Shown here in pieces: positions 41,306 to 51,250 of a stretch of 64,000 nt of DNA. Origin of the DNA: Isosphaeraceae bacterium (GTDB lineage: Bacteria > Planctomycetota > Planctomycetia > Isosphaerales > Isosphaeraceae). Each line of letters opens with the position of its first letter. The stretch's first letter is position 1. Under the pieces are notes generated by a model. It ran no database searches, was not told where the DNA came from, and saw nothing but the letters and a program-made list of their open reading frames with translations. The stretch spans positions 1 to 64,000 of the forward strand of contig JAJPJC010000450.1 in the NCBI GenBank assembly GCA_021324445.1, given 5' to 3'. The position numbers and the translations under genes were made by a program.

Positions 41306-42597
41306 GTTCGTGCTTCTCCAAAGCCGGTATCGACGATGAGCCCGGTCCGAACCCCCCAGCTCAATTCCCAGCAGGATAAACGCTCGGCGCGCGGAAGGGA
41401 AGTCCGCCGATGCCGCTCAACCATGGCGAGCGCTGGAGCTCTCGATTCGATGGTGCCGGAACCAGCCGGGTGACTCGCTGAGTTCCCTGCGTCCGACTGG
41501 CCCACGCCTGCTCCCACCCTGGCGCAAAGGCGCCCCCCGACAGTAGACCCGTGGAGATCCCCAATGCCCACGACACGGTTGCTCGCCGGCGCGGCGCTCA
41601 ATCTCCCCCGCCGGCGCGGATGGATCTCGCTGGGTGATGGCAGATCACGCACCGATACACCAGCCGCGGCGTCGGTCAGTCCGGCCCCCGTGGACAGCGC
41701 CGTCATTCGCACCCCGACTTCTCAGCACGTTCCAGCCTGCACACGACCGCTCGCACGGATCCATGTCCTCGCCGCAGCCAGGGGAGCATGATGTGCCGTT
41801 CCCGCGTTTCCACCGCGGAATCCCAAGGCCCTCGGAAAAAAAATCTTCCTTAACAAAGCTCATACGCCGGCGCCGAGGCCAGCGAAATCTGGTGTGATCA
41901 ATCTCCATTAGTCCCAGGTGACCTTCATGTTAGGATATTTGGGTCCACTGAGACTATCATTCACTGATTCGATTGTCATCGCATTTCCTCATGGGACAGC
42001 GCCAGTGCGGGACTGGACGGCGGGTCGTTCTTCGCCTATGATGGCGCCGGATGAATTCGTTCGGTCTGGAAGCGACGCCCGGTCCGGGCAATCCGGCACC
42101 GGTCTCGGCCAGGGAATGGGCAGGACGAGATGACCCACCCAGGAACAGTGTAGGGGAAGGTCGGACGGACCGATGTCGCATCGGTCCACCCCTCCGGACG
42201 CAATCGTGCTCGCGCCTCGGAGTCCCCACAGGCCAACGGACAGCATCCGCCTCACCCCGAGCTTGCTCGAAGCGACGAGCGTCCTACCGCTTGTGGTCGT
42301 GCTCTCTCGTCGGCCCGCGTGATTGGTGCGCGCGCTAGCGGATCGATACGAACGCGCGGAGCATCAAGATTCGTTCCGGACCAATTGCCGCAGCGACCGG
42401 TCATCGGGGGCTCGAGCCGGCTCGGCCTGAGGTCGTGCGTGTCGGTGCAACGGTTATGGCATGCGGGACGACCGCGATTGCGCGTTCGGTTTCCGCGGGC
42501 GCCTGCGGTGCGCGCATCCGGGTGGTGCGCGATCCGGCGATGAGCCGTACCGGGCAGACGCCGATTGTCTCTCTCACGCCTTCTCGGGAGATCATCA
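41306..42597. other. 1.3-kb gene-free region
   Basis: No frame here has a recognisable family or convincing composition on either strand. It contains a local A/T-richer stretch (about 41830-41990), suitable for promoters of the divergent hydroxyproline cluster, and a perfect nine-base stem with a three-base loop at 42167-42187. A tRNA-like patch near 42450-42510 does not fold properly. It is the longest gene-free stretch in the window. Confidence 0.5.
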
Positions 42598-43758
42598 ATG
42601 AAGCACGAACGCCGTGGGTTCACTCTGATCGAGCTGCTGGTCGTGATCGCGATCATTGCGGTGCTGATCGCCTTGCTGTTGCCGGCGGTGCAAGCGGCCC
42701 GCGAGGCCGCGCGCCGCGCGCAGTGCGTGAACAACTTGAAGCAATTGGGCTTGGCGGCCCAGAACTACGTCTCCTCAAATAGCTCCTTGCCACCGCAAAC
42801 GAGCTGGCCCACGATGGCGGCCAACGCCACGGGCAATCCCCTGGGCTATCAATGGGGATTCAACTGGTATTACGCCATCCTGCCCTTCCTCGAACAGACG
42901 CCGGTCTACAATGCCGTGAACTTCTACCTCTCGCCCATGATGCCCCAGCAGATCACGGCGGCCACCATGAAGGTGAGCACGCTCCTCTGCCCTGACGAAG
43001 CAGCGAACCTCCAGCTCTTCCCGGTCAGCGCGATTGGCTCGACGGGTTACTCCGGCTACTTCGCGGTTTCCAACTACGTCGGCAACTACGGCGGTCCCGC
43101 GGCGATCATGCCGTACAGCGGGACCATCATTCCGGAATATAACGTCGAAGGGATGTCGACGACGTCAACCTCGTTGACAGGCCAGCTCCAGATCGTCCGT
43201 CTGGCCTCGATCACCGACGGCACGTCCAACACGGGACTGTTCAGCGAACGACTCATCGCCTACAGTCCGTATGGCAGTACCTCGACGGTTTACCCCAACG
43301 GAACGAACGCCCTCCGCGCGATCTTCCAGGGGACGTACGCAGCCGCACCGAACTCCGTCATGATCGGCACGTTGACGACGTCCAACCCGGCGATGTTGTT
43401 CGCTCAGGGATGCCAGTCCATTCCCGCCACCACACCCGCCCTGTGGACCGCATCGGTCGGCATGGAGATGATCGCCGGACATCCCGCCTATCTCACCTTG
43501 TCGAGCTACAGTCACTGGACTGCGCCCAATACCCCCCCCTGTCAGAACTCGATCGACCCCTGGAATGTGGGGCCGACGGGAGTGGGGTATATCGGCCCTT
43601 ATGGCGCGCCCACGGCGAACAGCCTGCATCCGGGCGGCGTGAATGTGTGCTTCTGCGACGGCTCCGTGCATTTCATCAAGAACAGCGTCAATCTCGTCAC
43701 GTGGTGGGCGCTCGGCAGCCGAGGCATGGGCGAGGTGGTCAGCTCGGACTCGTATTGA
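42598..43758 (+). CDS. DUF1559 prepilin-like protein
   Basis: A 386-residue secreted pseudopilin-like protein of the type hugely expanded in planctomycetes. The N-terminus is a type IV prepilin signal, with [20 protein letters not shown] cleaved after Gly8. It runs into a hydrophobic helix and the [16 protein letters not shown] segment. The C-terminus has the H-x9-DG motif ([12 protein letters not shown]). A prepilin peptidase would process it, and the protein would reach the cell surface or pseudopilus. It has no adjacent secretion gene. GGGAG lies upstream of ATG 42598. Confidence 0.93.
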   Translation: MKHERRGFTLIELLVVIAIIAVLIALLLPAVQAAREAARRAQCVNNLKQLGLAAQNYVSSNSSLPPQTSWPTMAANATGNPLGYQWGFNWYYAILPFLEQTPVYNAVNFYLSPMMPQQITAATMKVSTLLCPDEAANLQLFPVSAIGSTGYSGYFAVSNYVGNYGGPAAIMPYSGTIIPEYNVEGMSTTSTSLTGQLQIVRLASITDGTSNTGLFSERLIAYSPYGSTSTVYPNGTNALRAIFQGTYAAAPNSVMIGTLTTSNPAMLFAQGCQSIPATTPALWTASVGMEMIAGHPAYLTLSSYSHWTAPNTPPCQNSIDPWNVGPTGVGYIGPYGAPTANSLHPGGVNVCFCDGSVHFIKNSVNLVTWWALGSRGMGEVVSSDSY

Positions 43759-43940
43759 GTTACCGGGATCGGCGTCTCTCGTGATCGAACCGGTCCTCTT
43801 GAACCGGAGTCGGAATCAAGCCGTCGGGGCGCGGGGGGGGAGGGGTCCCTACCTCCTCCGCCTCTTCAAACGGGACGTGCCTAGGCTCGTTCGCCAGCGA
43901 CGTACCCTGGCGGGCCGGTCCGTTTCGCCATCAATTCGTC

Positions 43941-44642
43941 TCAGCTTCGGCCGCGCCCGCTCACCACTTCCCAGATCATCTGGATCACGACCTCGTAGGC
44001 ATTGCTCCAGCTATTCTCGCGGAAGAACTGGACCGGGGCATCGGGATTGCCGATGAACGGGCGCAAGACCCATCCCATCTGAATCCCGACGAACACGTAG
44101 ATGACCAGCCAGGTCCGAAGCATCCAGAGGTGCTTGGGATTCTTGCGGATCAACGGGACATAGTCGCGGCGGAGCATTGCCTGGGCGCCGAAGCTGGCGA
44201 CCGCGAACATCACCCCATTGAACAGGATCGCCGGGTGGTAGTCGCTGCCCGAGACATACCAGAAGGCGGTGAAGGGGGCCAGCGCCGAGAGGATGACAGT
44301 CAGTCCGGCCTGGGTGGTCAGCAAGGCCCGGACCACCTGGGCGAAGTCGTTCCTCAGACCGAGAAGCGTATTGACGACGAGGAAGCTCGGCAGGCTGAGG
44401 GCAAACGTGGTGATGAGCAGGAACGGGACCTTGACCGCCGAGTAGACGACCTGCCAGATCCGAGAGCCGCCGATCCCGCCATACGTCCCCATGACCACGC
44501 CGTAGAACATCCCGAAGGCCACGATCAACATCGTGAAGCCGCCCAGGGCCGGCCGGCCGGCGGTCGGCCGCACCCGGACGGCGGAGGCCTCGCCGCGCAG
44601 GACGTCGTCAGCAAGTCGGAGCAGGCCGACCAGGGAGCTCAT
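43941..44642 (-). CDS. Membrane protein, paralogue of the next gene
   Basis: A 233-residue protein with about six membrane helices (for example MLIVAFGMFYGVVMG, VPFLLITTFALSLPSF and TWLVIYVFVGIQMGWVL). Its C-terminal motif GWVLRPFIGNPDAPVQFFRENSW is shared with the upstream gene (GWVLRPFIGKPELPFTWFR), and the helix layout is also the same, so the two arose by duplication. I know no function for the family. It is the last gene of a three-gene minus-strand set headed by the large heme protein, 22 bases after its paralogue. Confidence 0.75.
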   Translation of the reverse strand: MSSLVGLLRLADDVLRGEASAVRVRPTAGRPALGGFTMLIVAFGMFYGVVMGTYGGIGGSRIWQVVYSAVKVPFLLITTFALSLPSFLVVNTLLGLRNDFAQVVRALLTTQAGLTVILSALAPFTAFWYVSGSDYHPAILFNGVMFAVASFGAQAMLRRDYVPLIRKNPKHLWMLRTWLVIYVFVGIQMGWVLRPFIGNPDAPVQFFRENSWSNAYEVVIQMIWEVVSGRGRS

Positions 44643-44664
44643 GGCGCCGACCTCGCGCGATCGA

Positions 44665-45501
44665 TCAGGAGGAGAGCAAGCGCGCCAACGTCTGGAGGAC
44701 CGCCAGGAAGAAGTTCGACTCTCGGCCGCGGAACCACGTAAAGGGCAGTTCCGGTTTGCCGATGAACGGCCGCAAGACCCACCCCATCTGCGCGCCGACC
44801 AGTCCGAAGACGATCACCCAGAGCCGGAAGACCGTCTTGACGTGACCGCTCAGGACGCGATTCTCCAGCGGGTCGAGCGGGCCGGCGGGCGCCGGCGGTT
44901 CGGCCGCCGCCGTTGCGGGTTCCGCGCTCTCGGCCCGGGGTCCCAAACCCGGTCGCAAGCCCGCGACACTCAGCCGGTGCAGCGTCTGAAGCAGGAACGT
45001 CAGGCCCAGCCCGCCCGAGATCCCGAAAACGACCACGTTGAACAGCACCATGAACGGATAGCTCGTCGTGCTCACGGAGAAAAACGCCACGATCGGACCC
45101 AGTGACGCCAGCACGGCGACCATCACCCCGAGTGAGGCCACCAGCAGGCGGACCACCATCGATAACGTCAGCCGCGACCCGACCAGCGCGTTGAAAACAT
45201 ACAGCGAGGGCAAGGTCACCAGCAGCGTCAGGTAGAACAACAGCGGGACCTTGATCATGCTCGCCACCACCTGCCACAGGTTCGGCCCCTCGGTGCGGAA
45301 CAGGGCGAACGTGCCCATGCAGATCCCGTACACCATGCCCAGGACGATGATGCAGGCCGACAGCCGACCCGGCGAGATCTCCAGGCCCCCCGCCCGGAGG
45401 GTCGAGACTCCCGTCAGCTCTCCCTGGAGCAGCCGGTCGAGCTCTCGAAACCAGCTCAACCTGTTCCGTCCCCCTTTCAACTCGCCTTCGACGTATGCCA
45501 T
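44665..45501 (-). CDS. Membrane protein, paralogue of the next gene
   Basis: A 278-residue protein with about six membrane helices and a Pro/Ala/Glu-rich cytosolic loop (residues 195-225) that its shorter paralogue lacks. The shared features are LSACIIVLGMVYGICMGTF, LLFYLTLLVTLPSLYVFNAL and GWVLRPFIGKPELPFTWFRG. ATG 45501 has GGGAGG nine bases upstream and was chosen over the GTG three codons earlier. Function unknown; co-transcription with the heme/HEAT protein suggests a membrane complex. Confidence 0.75.
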   Translation of the reverse strand: MAYVEGELKGGRNRLSWFRELDRLLQGELTGVSTLRAGGLEISPGRLSACIIVLGMVYGICMGTFALFRTEGPNLWQVVASMIKVPLLFYLTLLVTLPSLYVFNALVGSRLTLSMVVRLLVASLGVMVAVLASLGPIVAFFSVSTTSYPFMVLFNVVVFGISGGLGLTFLLQTLHRLSVAGLRPGLGPRAESAEPATAAAEPPAPAGPLDPLENRVLSGHVKTVFRLWVIVFGLVGAQMGWVLRPFIGKPELPFTWFRGRESNFFLAVLQTLARLLSS

Positions 45502-45559
45502 CGGCCCCACCCTCCCCGAACGCCCTTGGTCGTGAGATCCTCACTTTGCAAGACAAAGT

Positions 45560-45584
45560 CCTCGGTGTCAAGGGGGCACCGAGG
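45560..45584. terminator. Hairpin between the heme/HEAT gene and the membrane proteins
   Basis: Perfect eight-base arms (CCTCGGTG and CACCGAGG) around a nine-base loop, 34 bases after the large gene's stop. It could attenuate transcription into the membrane-protein genes. Confidence 0.4.
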
Positions 45585-45617
45585 GGTGACCCTTCGCGTC
45601 GTGTCGGCACTGGATCC

Positions 45618-48600
45618 TCACTGACCACGGACCACTGGCTCCTGACCACTGCCGGAGCGGATCCAGGCGAGGATGGCGCGATAGGCGGGGTGGTCGGTGC
45701 TGTCCCATCGCGGTCCGCCGACATGGGTCAAGCCGGTGGGGCTGGAGGAATCGGGGCCCCCCTGCCCTTGCGGGCTCCGCGGCTTGCGGAGGATCAAGCT
45801 GGATTCAGGGTCGCCCAGGTTGACGACCTTCAGCGCCGCGTTGTAATTGATCCGGACGGCCTCGTCGCTGGGGCTGCGTGGATCGGCCTCGGCGATGCGG
45901 AGGATCGTGTGCGTGGCGTGGCAGGAGGCACAGGCGTGGCCATCCTCGCCGGGCTGGTAGAACAGCGGATTGACCGTGCGCCGGAAGGTCTCCAGGCTCA
46001 ACTGCCGGGGACGGCCGAGCAGGACGTCGGGCACCACCCGGGCGGGATCGGCGCCCTGGACCCTGAGCACGGCCTGCGCCCGTGCCGCCAGCGCCGGGTC
46101 GGACTCCAGCGCCTTGACCCGACGCGCCAGCGCCCTCTCCTCCTTCCGGATCAGCCCCTGCCGCTCGACGGTCGCCAGCGCGGCCAGGCGGACCTGGCCG
46201 TCGGGATCGATCAGGAGCTGCTTGAGGTATTCGCGCGCGTCGGACCGGCCCCAGAAGCCGGGCTTGGTCGAGGCGAGCTCCAGGCCCAGCCGGCGCAGGG
46301 CGGGTGAGTCATCCACCAGGGCCGCGAGCAACAGCGCGGTCGAGGCCTTGCCTGCCCAGAGCGCGGGCATCGCGTTGATGCCCCGGAGCGCTCGATCGCG
46401 GACCTCGGCCGAGGGGTCGGTCACGGCGGCGCGGAGGACTTGCAACACCTGTTCCCGAGGGCTGGCGCGATCCGCCAGCGCCGGCCGCCCGAGCAGGGCC
46501 TCGAGAGCCTGGAGCCGATGCGGCGGCGCGAGCCGCGCCCAGGAATGGAGAACGATCGAGAGCACCTCCGCGTCGCGGAGGACCGGCCAGCGGAGCACGG
46601 GCAGGAGGCTGGGCGCGGCGTCGCCTCGGTTCATCAGCCGGCGGATCGCGGCCATCACCTCGGGCTGGCCGGCCAGCCGCTCGTTCCGGCCGATCGCCTG
46701 CAAGATCGCGCCGCGATCCTCCGCGCCGCCCTCCAGGGCCGTCACGATCATCGCCAATCGGTCCGGGTCGGACTCGGCACCGCGAAGGTCCAGGTCGCCG
46801 GCGGCGACCGCCCGCGCGGCGGCGCGGACGCCGGCCTCGGGGTCGCCCAGTCGACGCAGCAGCGCCTGCTGGATCGCGGTGCTGTGGCTCCGGGCGGGTA
46901 CCTGGAAGAAGCCGGCGAGCTGCACCGCCTGCCGGCGCGGCGTGTTGGGCAGGTCGGCCGTCAAGAGGGGAACAAACGCGGCCTCGAGGTCCTTCAGATC
47001 GGGCTCCCCGAGGAAGCCGAACTCCCGGTCGTTGCCGACGTCGATCATTCCCGTGGGTTGGCGCGCATAGCCGCGGCCCTTGAAGAACGACCCGTCGAAG
47101 GCCGCGAGGACGGCGCTGCGCTGGAGTGGATTCCCCCGCTCCAGCGCGGTGAGGACCGGCTTCAAGAGCACGGCGCGCTCGAAGGCTTTCCGCGCCTCCA
47201 GAATGCGGGGCCGCATCGCTTGCGGCAGCTCCTCGAGGTTCTTCTGGAGGCTGACGCCGCCTCCCAGGTTCTCGTCGAGCATGATATACAGACCTTCGCT
47301 CAGGTTCTTCCGAATGACCGGGACCTCGGGCTCGGCCATCCGCGCCAGGTAGGTCTCGACCACCCGGCGCGCGAACGCCCAGTCGCGCGTGCGGTAGAAC
47401 CACTGGCGCAACGTCCGGAGGGCCTGGAGTCGCGTCCAGAGGTCCTCATCGCCGCAGAGCTTGAACAGGGGCTCGGCCAGCTCGAGCCGTTCGTCCATGC
47501 CGAAGAACTGGTAGGCGAAGATCCGCGTGGCGCCGCGGCGCGTCCTCGGGTCCGGGTCCTCGAGCGCCGCGCGGATCGCATCCTGGCCGATCCCCTGGTT
47601 GCCGAGTCGTCTCAAGGCCCACGCCGCGGATCGCCAGACGATCTTGGACGGGTCGCGGAGGCGACTCACGAGAGGAGCGACCGACGAGGGCTGACCCAGG
47701 CGGCCCAGGCCGGCCGCGGCCGCGGCGCGGACCAGGGGCTCGGGATGCTCCAGGAGCGGATTGATCGCGCGCGCGAAGCGCGGGCGGTCGGCCTCGGGGA
47801 CGTCCCAGAGGTTCTCGAGGTCATCGAGGGTGTGGACCATCGTGTCGGTCCGGGGCAGCCGCGCCGGGCCGTCGTCGCGGTTGCCCCAACCCCGCAGCGG
47901 CGCGGCCGGCCGGGGGAAGGCTTCGGCCAGGGCCATGACGGCGTATCGCGTCTCGCGCATCGGCGTGCGGAAATTCTCGTGAGTTGTTGTCTGGATCCAG
48001 CCCCCGAAGTCTTGTTGCTGGCTCAACAGGAATCGCAGCGCCTTGGCGATGGCCGGATGGTCGCGCGGCAGGCCGATGCGGAGCAGCGTCCAGGTGAGCT
48101 GGCCGGTCGTATAGACCGCGCTGGCGCCCGGTCCAGAGTCGAGCTCATACCAACCGCCGTCGGCATTCTGGAAATACAACAGCGCCCCGGTCTCGCGCTG
48201 GATCTTGTTCGCGAACGCGGTCTTATCGATCAGCCACCAGGCATAGAGCCGGTGGATGCGGTCCTGGAGCGTCTCGGCGCGGCGGTCGGCCGCGCGCTCG
48301 CCGAGGATCGCCGCAATCCGCTCCGCCGCCTGCTTCCAGCCCTCGTCCCCGTTGCGCCGACCCAGCTCGTTCAGGACGCGCCAATCGCGCCAGGCGAAGC
48401 CGAACTTGCTGTCCAGCGGGATGACGCCGTTGACCTCGTCCGAAGGCAGGTTCCCCCGCGATTCCCAGGCGCGCTGCAAGAAGGGCGCGAACCGCTCGAC
48501 GGTCCGGGTCTCCCGACGCGACACCTGCCGCTCGAAGTCCAGCAGGATGCCCCCTTGCTTCCCCTGGGCCTGGAGCGGGATCGCGATGAAGCGCTGCCAG

Positions 48601-49778
48601 TAGAGCCCGTCATCACCGTAAAGGGGTGTGATCGAGTTGTAAAGCCGGTCGATCACGTACTGGAAGTTCGACTTGGAGCGGATGGGATAGCCGTTGCGAT
48701 GCGCCACCAGGTTGGCCTCGGTCGAGAAGCTCGACGGGTGGCAGGCCGTGCAGCGCGTGGCCGTATCGTGGAGGTTGTCGGCGCGGACGTAGATGTTCCC
48801 CTCGCGCGGGATCTGGGCGAACCAGGCATCGCCGACGTTGATGATGTAGTGCATCCCGGCCTCGACAGCCAGGGCCGGGTCGTCATAGGGCGGAACGGGC
48901 AAGACCCGGGTCCGCAAGATGTAATCCGGGTGGTTGGCGTTGACCTCGAGATAATACGTCCCGCGCGCAAAGGTCCGGCTGATGTGCTTGGAGTACCGCT
49001 CGCGCTCGCGGTCGTGGACGATCTCCATCGGGTCCTTGCCCTGAAGGTAGGGCACGGGCCGGCCGGACTTCGCGTCGACCGTGTAGACTCTGAGGTTGGC
49101 CGAGACATCGCGGTCGAGGAGGTCGAGCTGGAAATAGACCAGGATCGGCTTGTCTCCGGTCACCTCGAACCGGAACCAGTCCAGGCCCGACTTCCCTTCG
49201 CTCGTGTTGTCGAGGTAATCGACGTCGTCGGCCGAGCCATGGACGTCCCGGCCAAGCCGCAGCTCATTGGCTTGCTGCCAGGAATCATTGGGCTCGGCCT
49301 CGAGCGCCGCCCGGTCGGATCCCGGAAGAGGGAGGTGGGTCCATTCGACGCGGGCAGTCAGGACGGACGGAGAGGAACTCGATTTCCGGACGAGCGTCAG
49401 GCTCGCCTGGCCGTCGCGCGACGGCCGATACGGGAGATAAAAGTCGGGATCGCCCGCGTGCAGCTCCTTGCGGAACCGATCGGCGCCCGATCCCGCCAGG
49501 TCCACCTCGAGCCGGTCCGTCGGCGCGATGGGTCCGCCCTCGAGCGTGACCAGCAGGCGATAGGTTTCGCCGGCCTTCAGGCCGCCCAGCGAACGGGTCT
49601 GGCGCTGGCCGCTCAAGAGCGAGATCGTTCGTGGTGGCGCGGGACCCGATGGCTTGGTGTCGCCGGCGGGTTGAGTCTCGGCGGGGACTGAAAGGACCCA
49701 CCCCATCAGCATCGCAAGAACCGCGAGGACTGTCCCAGCCGCTCCTGGAAGTCGCTGGCTTCCTCCCGTCGATGACAT
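45618..49778 (-). CDS. Very large secreted heme c / HEAT-repeat protein
   Basis: A 1386-residue exported protein. After the signal peptide (residues 1-40) comes a beta-sandwich region similar to pre-peptidase C-terminal domains (residues 50-310). A first heme motif, CTACH, is at residues 343-347. A helical toroid-like region follows (DRIHRLYAWWLIDKTAF, NADGGWYELDSG), reminiscent of squalene-cyclase-type alpha/alpha barrels. Long HEAT repeats (ARAINPLLEHPEPLVRAAAA onward) run to residue 1240. A C-terminal cytochrome-like domain has CASCH at 1283-1287 and YRAILAWIRSG. Start ATG 49778 has GAGAGG upstream. The last nine residues come from an AGTGGTCAG-type repeat. It may carry electrons in the periplasm; the substrate is unknown. 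Confidence 0.82.
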   Translation of the reverse strand: MSSTGGSQRLPGAAGTVLAVLAMLMGWVLSVPAETQPAGDTKPSGPAPPRTISLLSGQRQTRSLGGLKAGETYRLLVTLEGGPIAPTDRLEVDLAGSGADRFRKELHAGDPDFYLPYRPSRDGQASLTLVRKSSSSPSVLTARVEWTHLPLPGSDRAALEAEPNDSWQQANELRLGRDVHGSADDVDYLDNTSEGKSGLDWFRFEVTGDKPILVYFQLDLLDRDVSANLRVYTVDAKSGRPVPYLQGKDPMEIVHDRERERYSKHISRTFARGTYYLEVNANHPDYILRTRVLPVPPYDDPALAVEAGMHYIINVGDAWFAQIPREGNIYVRADNLHDTATRCTACHPSSFSTEANLVAHRNGYPIRSKSNFQYVIDRLYNSITPLYGDDGLYWQRFIAIPLQAQGKQGGILLDFERQVSRRETRTVERFAPFLQRAWESRGNLPSDEVNGVIPLDSKFGFAWRDWRVLNELGRRNGDEGWKQAAERIAAILGERAADRRAETLQDRIHRLYAWWLIDKTAFANKIQRETGALLYFQNADGGWYELDSGPGASAVYTTGQLTWTLLRIGLPRDHPAIAKALRFLLSQQQDFGGWIQTTTHENFRTPMRETRYAVMALAEAFPRPAAPLRGWGNRDDGPARLPRTDTMVHTLDDLENLWDVPEADRPRFARAINPLLEHPEPLVRAAAAAGLGRLGQPSSVAPLVSRLRDPSKIVWRSAAWALRRLGNQGIGQDAIRAALEDPDPRTRRGATRIFAYQFFGMDERLELAEPLFKLCGDEDLWTRLQALRTLRQWFYRTRDWAFARRVVETYLARMAEPEVPVIRKNLSEGLYIMLDENLGGGVSLQKNLEELPQAMRPRILEARKAFERAVLLKPVLTALERGNPLQRSAVLAAFDGSFFKGRGYARQPTGMIDVGNDREFGFLGEPDLKDLEAAFVPLLTADLPNTPRRQAVQLAGFFQVPARSHSTAIQQALLRRLGDPEAGVRAAARAVAAGDLDLRGAESDPDRLAMIVTALEGGAEDRGAILQAIGRNERLAGQPEVMAAIRRLMNRGDAAPSLLPVLRWPVLRDAEVLSIVLHSWARLAPPHRLQALEALLGRPALADRASPREQVLQVLRAAVTDPSAEVRDRALRGINAMPALWAGKASTALLLAALVDDSPALRRLGLELASTKPGFWGRSDAREYLKQLLIDPDGQVRLAALATVERQGLIRKEERALARRVKALESDPALAARAQAVLRVQGADPARVVPDVLLGRPRQLSLETFRRTVNPLFYQPGEDGHACASCHATHTILRIAEADPRSPSDEAVRINYNAALKVVNLGDPESSLILRKPRSPQGQGGPDSSSPTGLTHVGGPRWDSTDHPAYRAILAWIRSGSGQEPVVRGQ

Positions 49779-50006
49779 TGGCGGCCTCTCCCGGTTGCCT
49801 TCCGAACGCGGCACTCGTTTCCCATTTCGGACGCCTCGCGGTCGGCGATCGTCCGGGTCTGATCATCTTACCGCAATCCCGATGAGGGCTTCAAACGTGG
49901 GAGCGGAGCGGGCGAGCCTCGGGCCAAGCCCGGGCCTGGCGACCGCCGCGCCCTCCCGCGAGGTCTCTCCCCGGGGTAAAGTGAGACGTTTTCAACAACC
50001 CCGTAG

Positions 50007-50055
50007 GTCAGGCTTTCAGCCTGACGTGCCTGGAGAGTCAGGCTGAAAGCCTGAC
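50007..50055. repeat. Fold-back repeat, perfect 19-bp arms
   Basis: The two arms (50007-50025 and 50037-50055) are exact inverted copies, and each arm is itself nearly palindromic (GTCAGGCT...AGCCTGAC). It sits 21 bases before the next ATG, so it is in the 5' leader of that gene. Confidence 0.8.
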
Positions 50056-50075
50056 CGACTTTGAGAGGAGGCTCG

Positions 50076-51200
50076 ATGAAGCCGCTGCCCTTGTCGATCG
50101 TGGTTTGTGCCGTCATGACGTGCCCCGCGGCCGGGGGCGACGGGGCGGAAGACACCGCGCCGGCGGGCCTGGCGGGGAAGCTCCACGTCGTCCCGACGCC
50201 GATTCGCTCCTACCGATTGCTGATGATGACCATGGACGACGACGGCTACGTCTGGGCCGGTTCCATCCACCGGGTCTTCCACCGTTACGACCCTCGGACC
50301 GGCGCGGTCCGGACCATCCGGCTCCCCTATGACGCCACGGCCTGCGCCTGCCTCTGCCTGGGCGAGAAGATCTCCATCCTGGGGCAGACCTACCCGCGCT
50401 TGATCATCTACAACCGCAAGACCGAGACGTTCCGCGAGGCCGGTTATCCCTCGCCGCGACCCGACGTCTGGTACGGCCAGGTCGCGCCGGATCGGCGGCA
50501 TCTCTACCTGTTCGACCGGGGCTCAGTCGGCGTCATCAAGTGGGACAGTCAGACGGAGACCGGCAAGCCGATCCCCAGCCCGTACCAGACTCCGCCGCCC
50601 GCGAGCGGCCGGATCGAGACCCGGGACAACGCCCTGTGGTGCCACGTCTGGGGCCCCGGCGCCCAGTACCGGCCGATCGGCATCGCGCGGATGGACCTGA
50701 CAACCGACAACTTCACCGGCTTTTATCCGTTCCCCGAGGATGACACCGGCCTCAAGCCGTACAAGGATCCCGAGTCGACCTTCTTCCTGCCCTACTCGCT
50801 CAAAGGGAAAGTCGTGCCGTTCGACTTCCGGGCGCGGCGATGGTGCCGGTTCCTGGACGTCCCGCGGTATGGCGAAGTCTTCGGCTTCCTGGGCGGCCCG
50901 ATCGTTCACCAGGGTCTGAACTACTTCTCGATGAGCACCTACAACGGGACGAAGCTCGGATGCGACCACAAGCCGTTCCACTTCTGCAATTCGATCCTGG
51001 AGTTCGACCCGCGGACCCGTCGGTTCGAGGTGCTGACGCTGAAGGCCGCGGGTGCCTACCACCAGATCGCCTACACGCTGAGCGCCCGGGGCGACTTCTT
51101 CGCCACGGGAACAAACATCCGGGAGTCCGACGGAACCCTGAACGCGGAACGAGCCGGCGAGGTCGTCTTCTGGCAAACGCGCCGTCCCGAAAAGCCCTGA
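50076..51200 (+). CDS. Secreted beta-propeller-like protein, function unknown
   Basis: A 374-residue protein with a signal peptide (MKPLPLSIVVCAVMTCPAAG). The remainder has regularly spaced strand blocks such as DDDGYVWAGSIHRVFHRYD, RTGAVRTIRLPYDATAC and YFSMSTYNGTKLGCD, suggesting a six- or seven-bladed propeller. Cysteines near 90 and 290 may form disulphides. No enzyme motif is evident. ATG 50076 has GAGAGGAGG upstream and follows the GTCAGGCT fold-back repeat. The antitoxin gene is convergent downstream. Confidence 0.7.
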   Translation: MKPLPLSIVVCAVMTCPAAGGDGAEDTAPAGLAGKLHVVPTPIRSYRLLMMTMDDDGYVWAGSIHRVFHRYDPRTGAVRTIRLPYDATACACLCLGEKISILGQTYPRLIIYNRKTETFREAGYPSPRPDVWYGQVAPDRRHLYLFDRGSVGVIKWDSQTETGKPIPSPYQTPPPASGRIETRDNALWCHVWGPGAQYRPIGIARMDLTTDNFTGFYPFPEDDTGLKPYKDPESTFFLPYSLKGKVVPFDFRARRWCRFLDVPRYGEVFGFLGGPIVHQGLNYFSMSTYNGTKLGCDHKPFHFCNSILEFDPRTRRFEVLTLKAAGAYHQIAYTLSARGDFFATGTNIRESDGTLNAERAGEVVFWQTRRPEKP

Positions 51201-51250
51201 GTCTCGGCCGCGCGGCCGGCTCGTTTCTCCCGCTGGCCCCGACTTGCCGA

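Noticed and set aside
42440-42515. tRNA-like patch (GGTGCAACGGTTATGG and a GTTCGGTTTC)
   Set aside because: The D-like and T-like segments do not form a proper cloverleaf: the T stem does not pair and the anticodon loop has the wrong size. A tRNA covariance scan would settle it.
46440-49691. 1083-codon plus-strand open frame opposite the heme/HEAT gene
   Set aside because: It is a shadow of the minus-strand gene, which has signal peptide, CxxCH and HEAT motifs; the plus frame has none.
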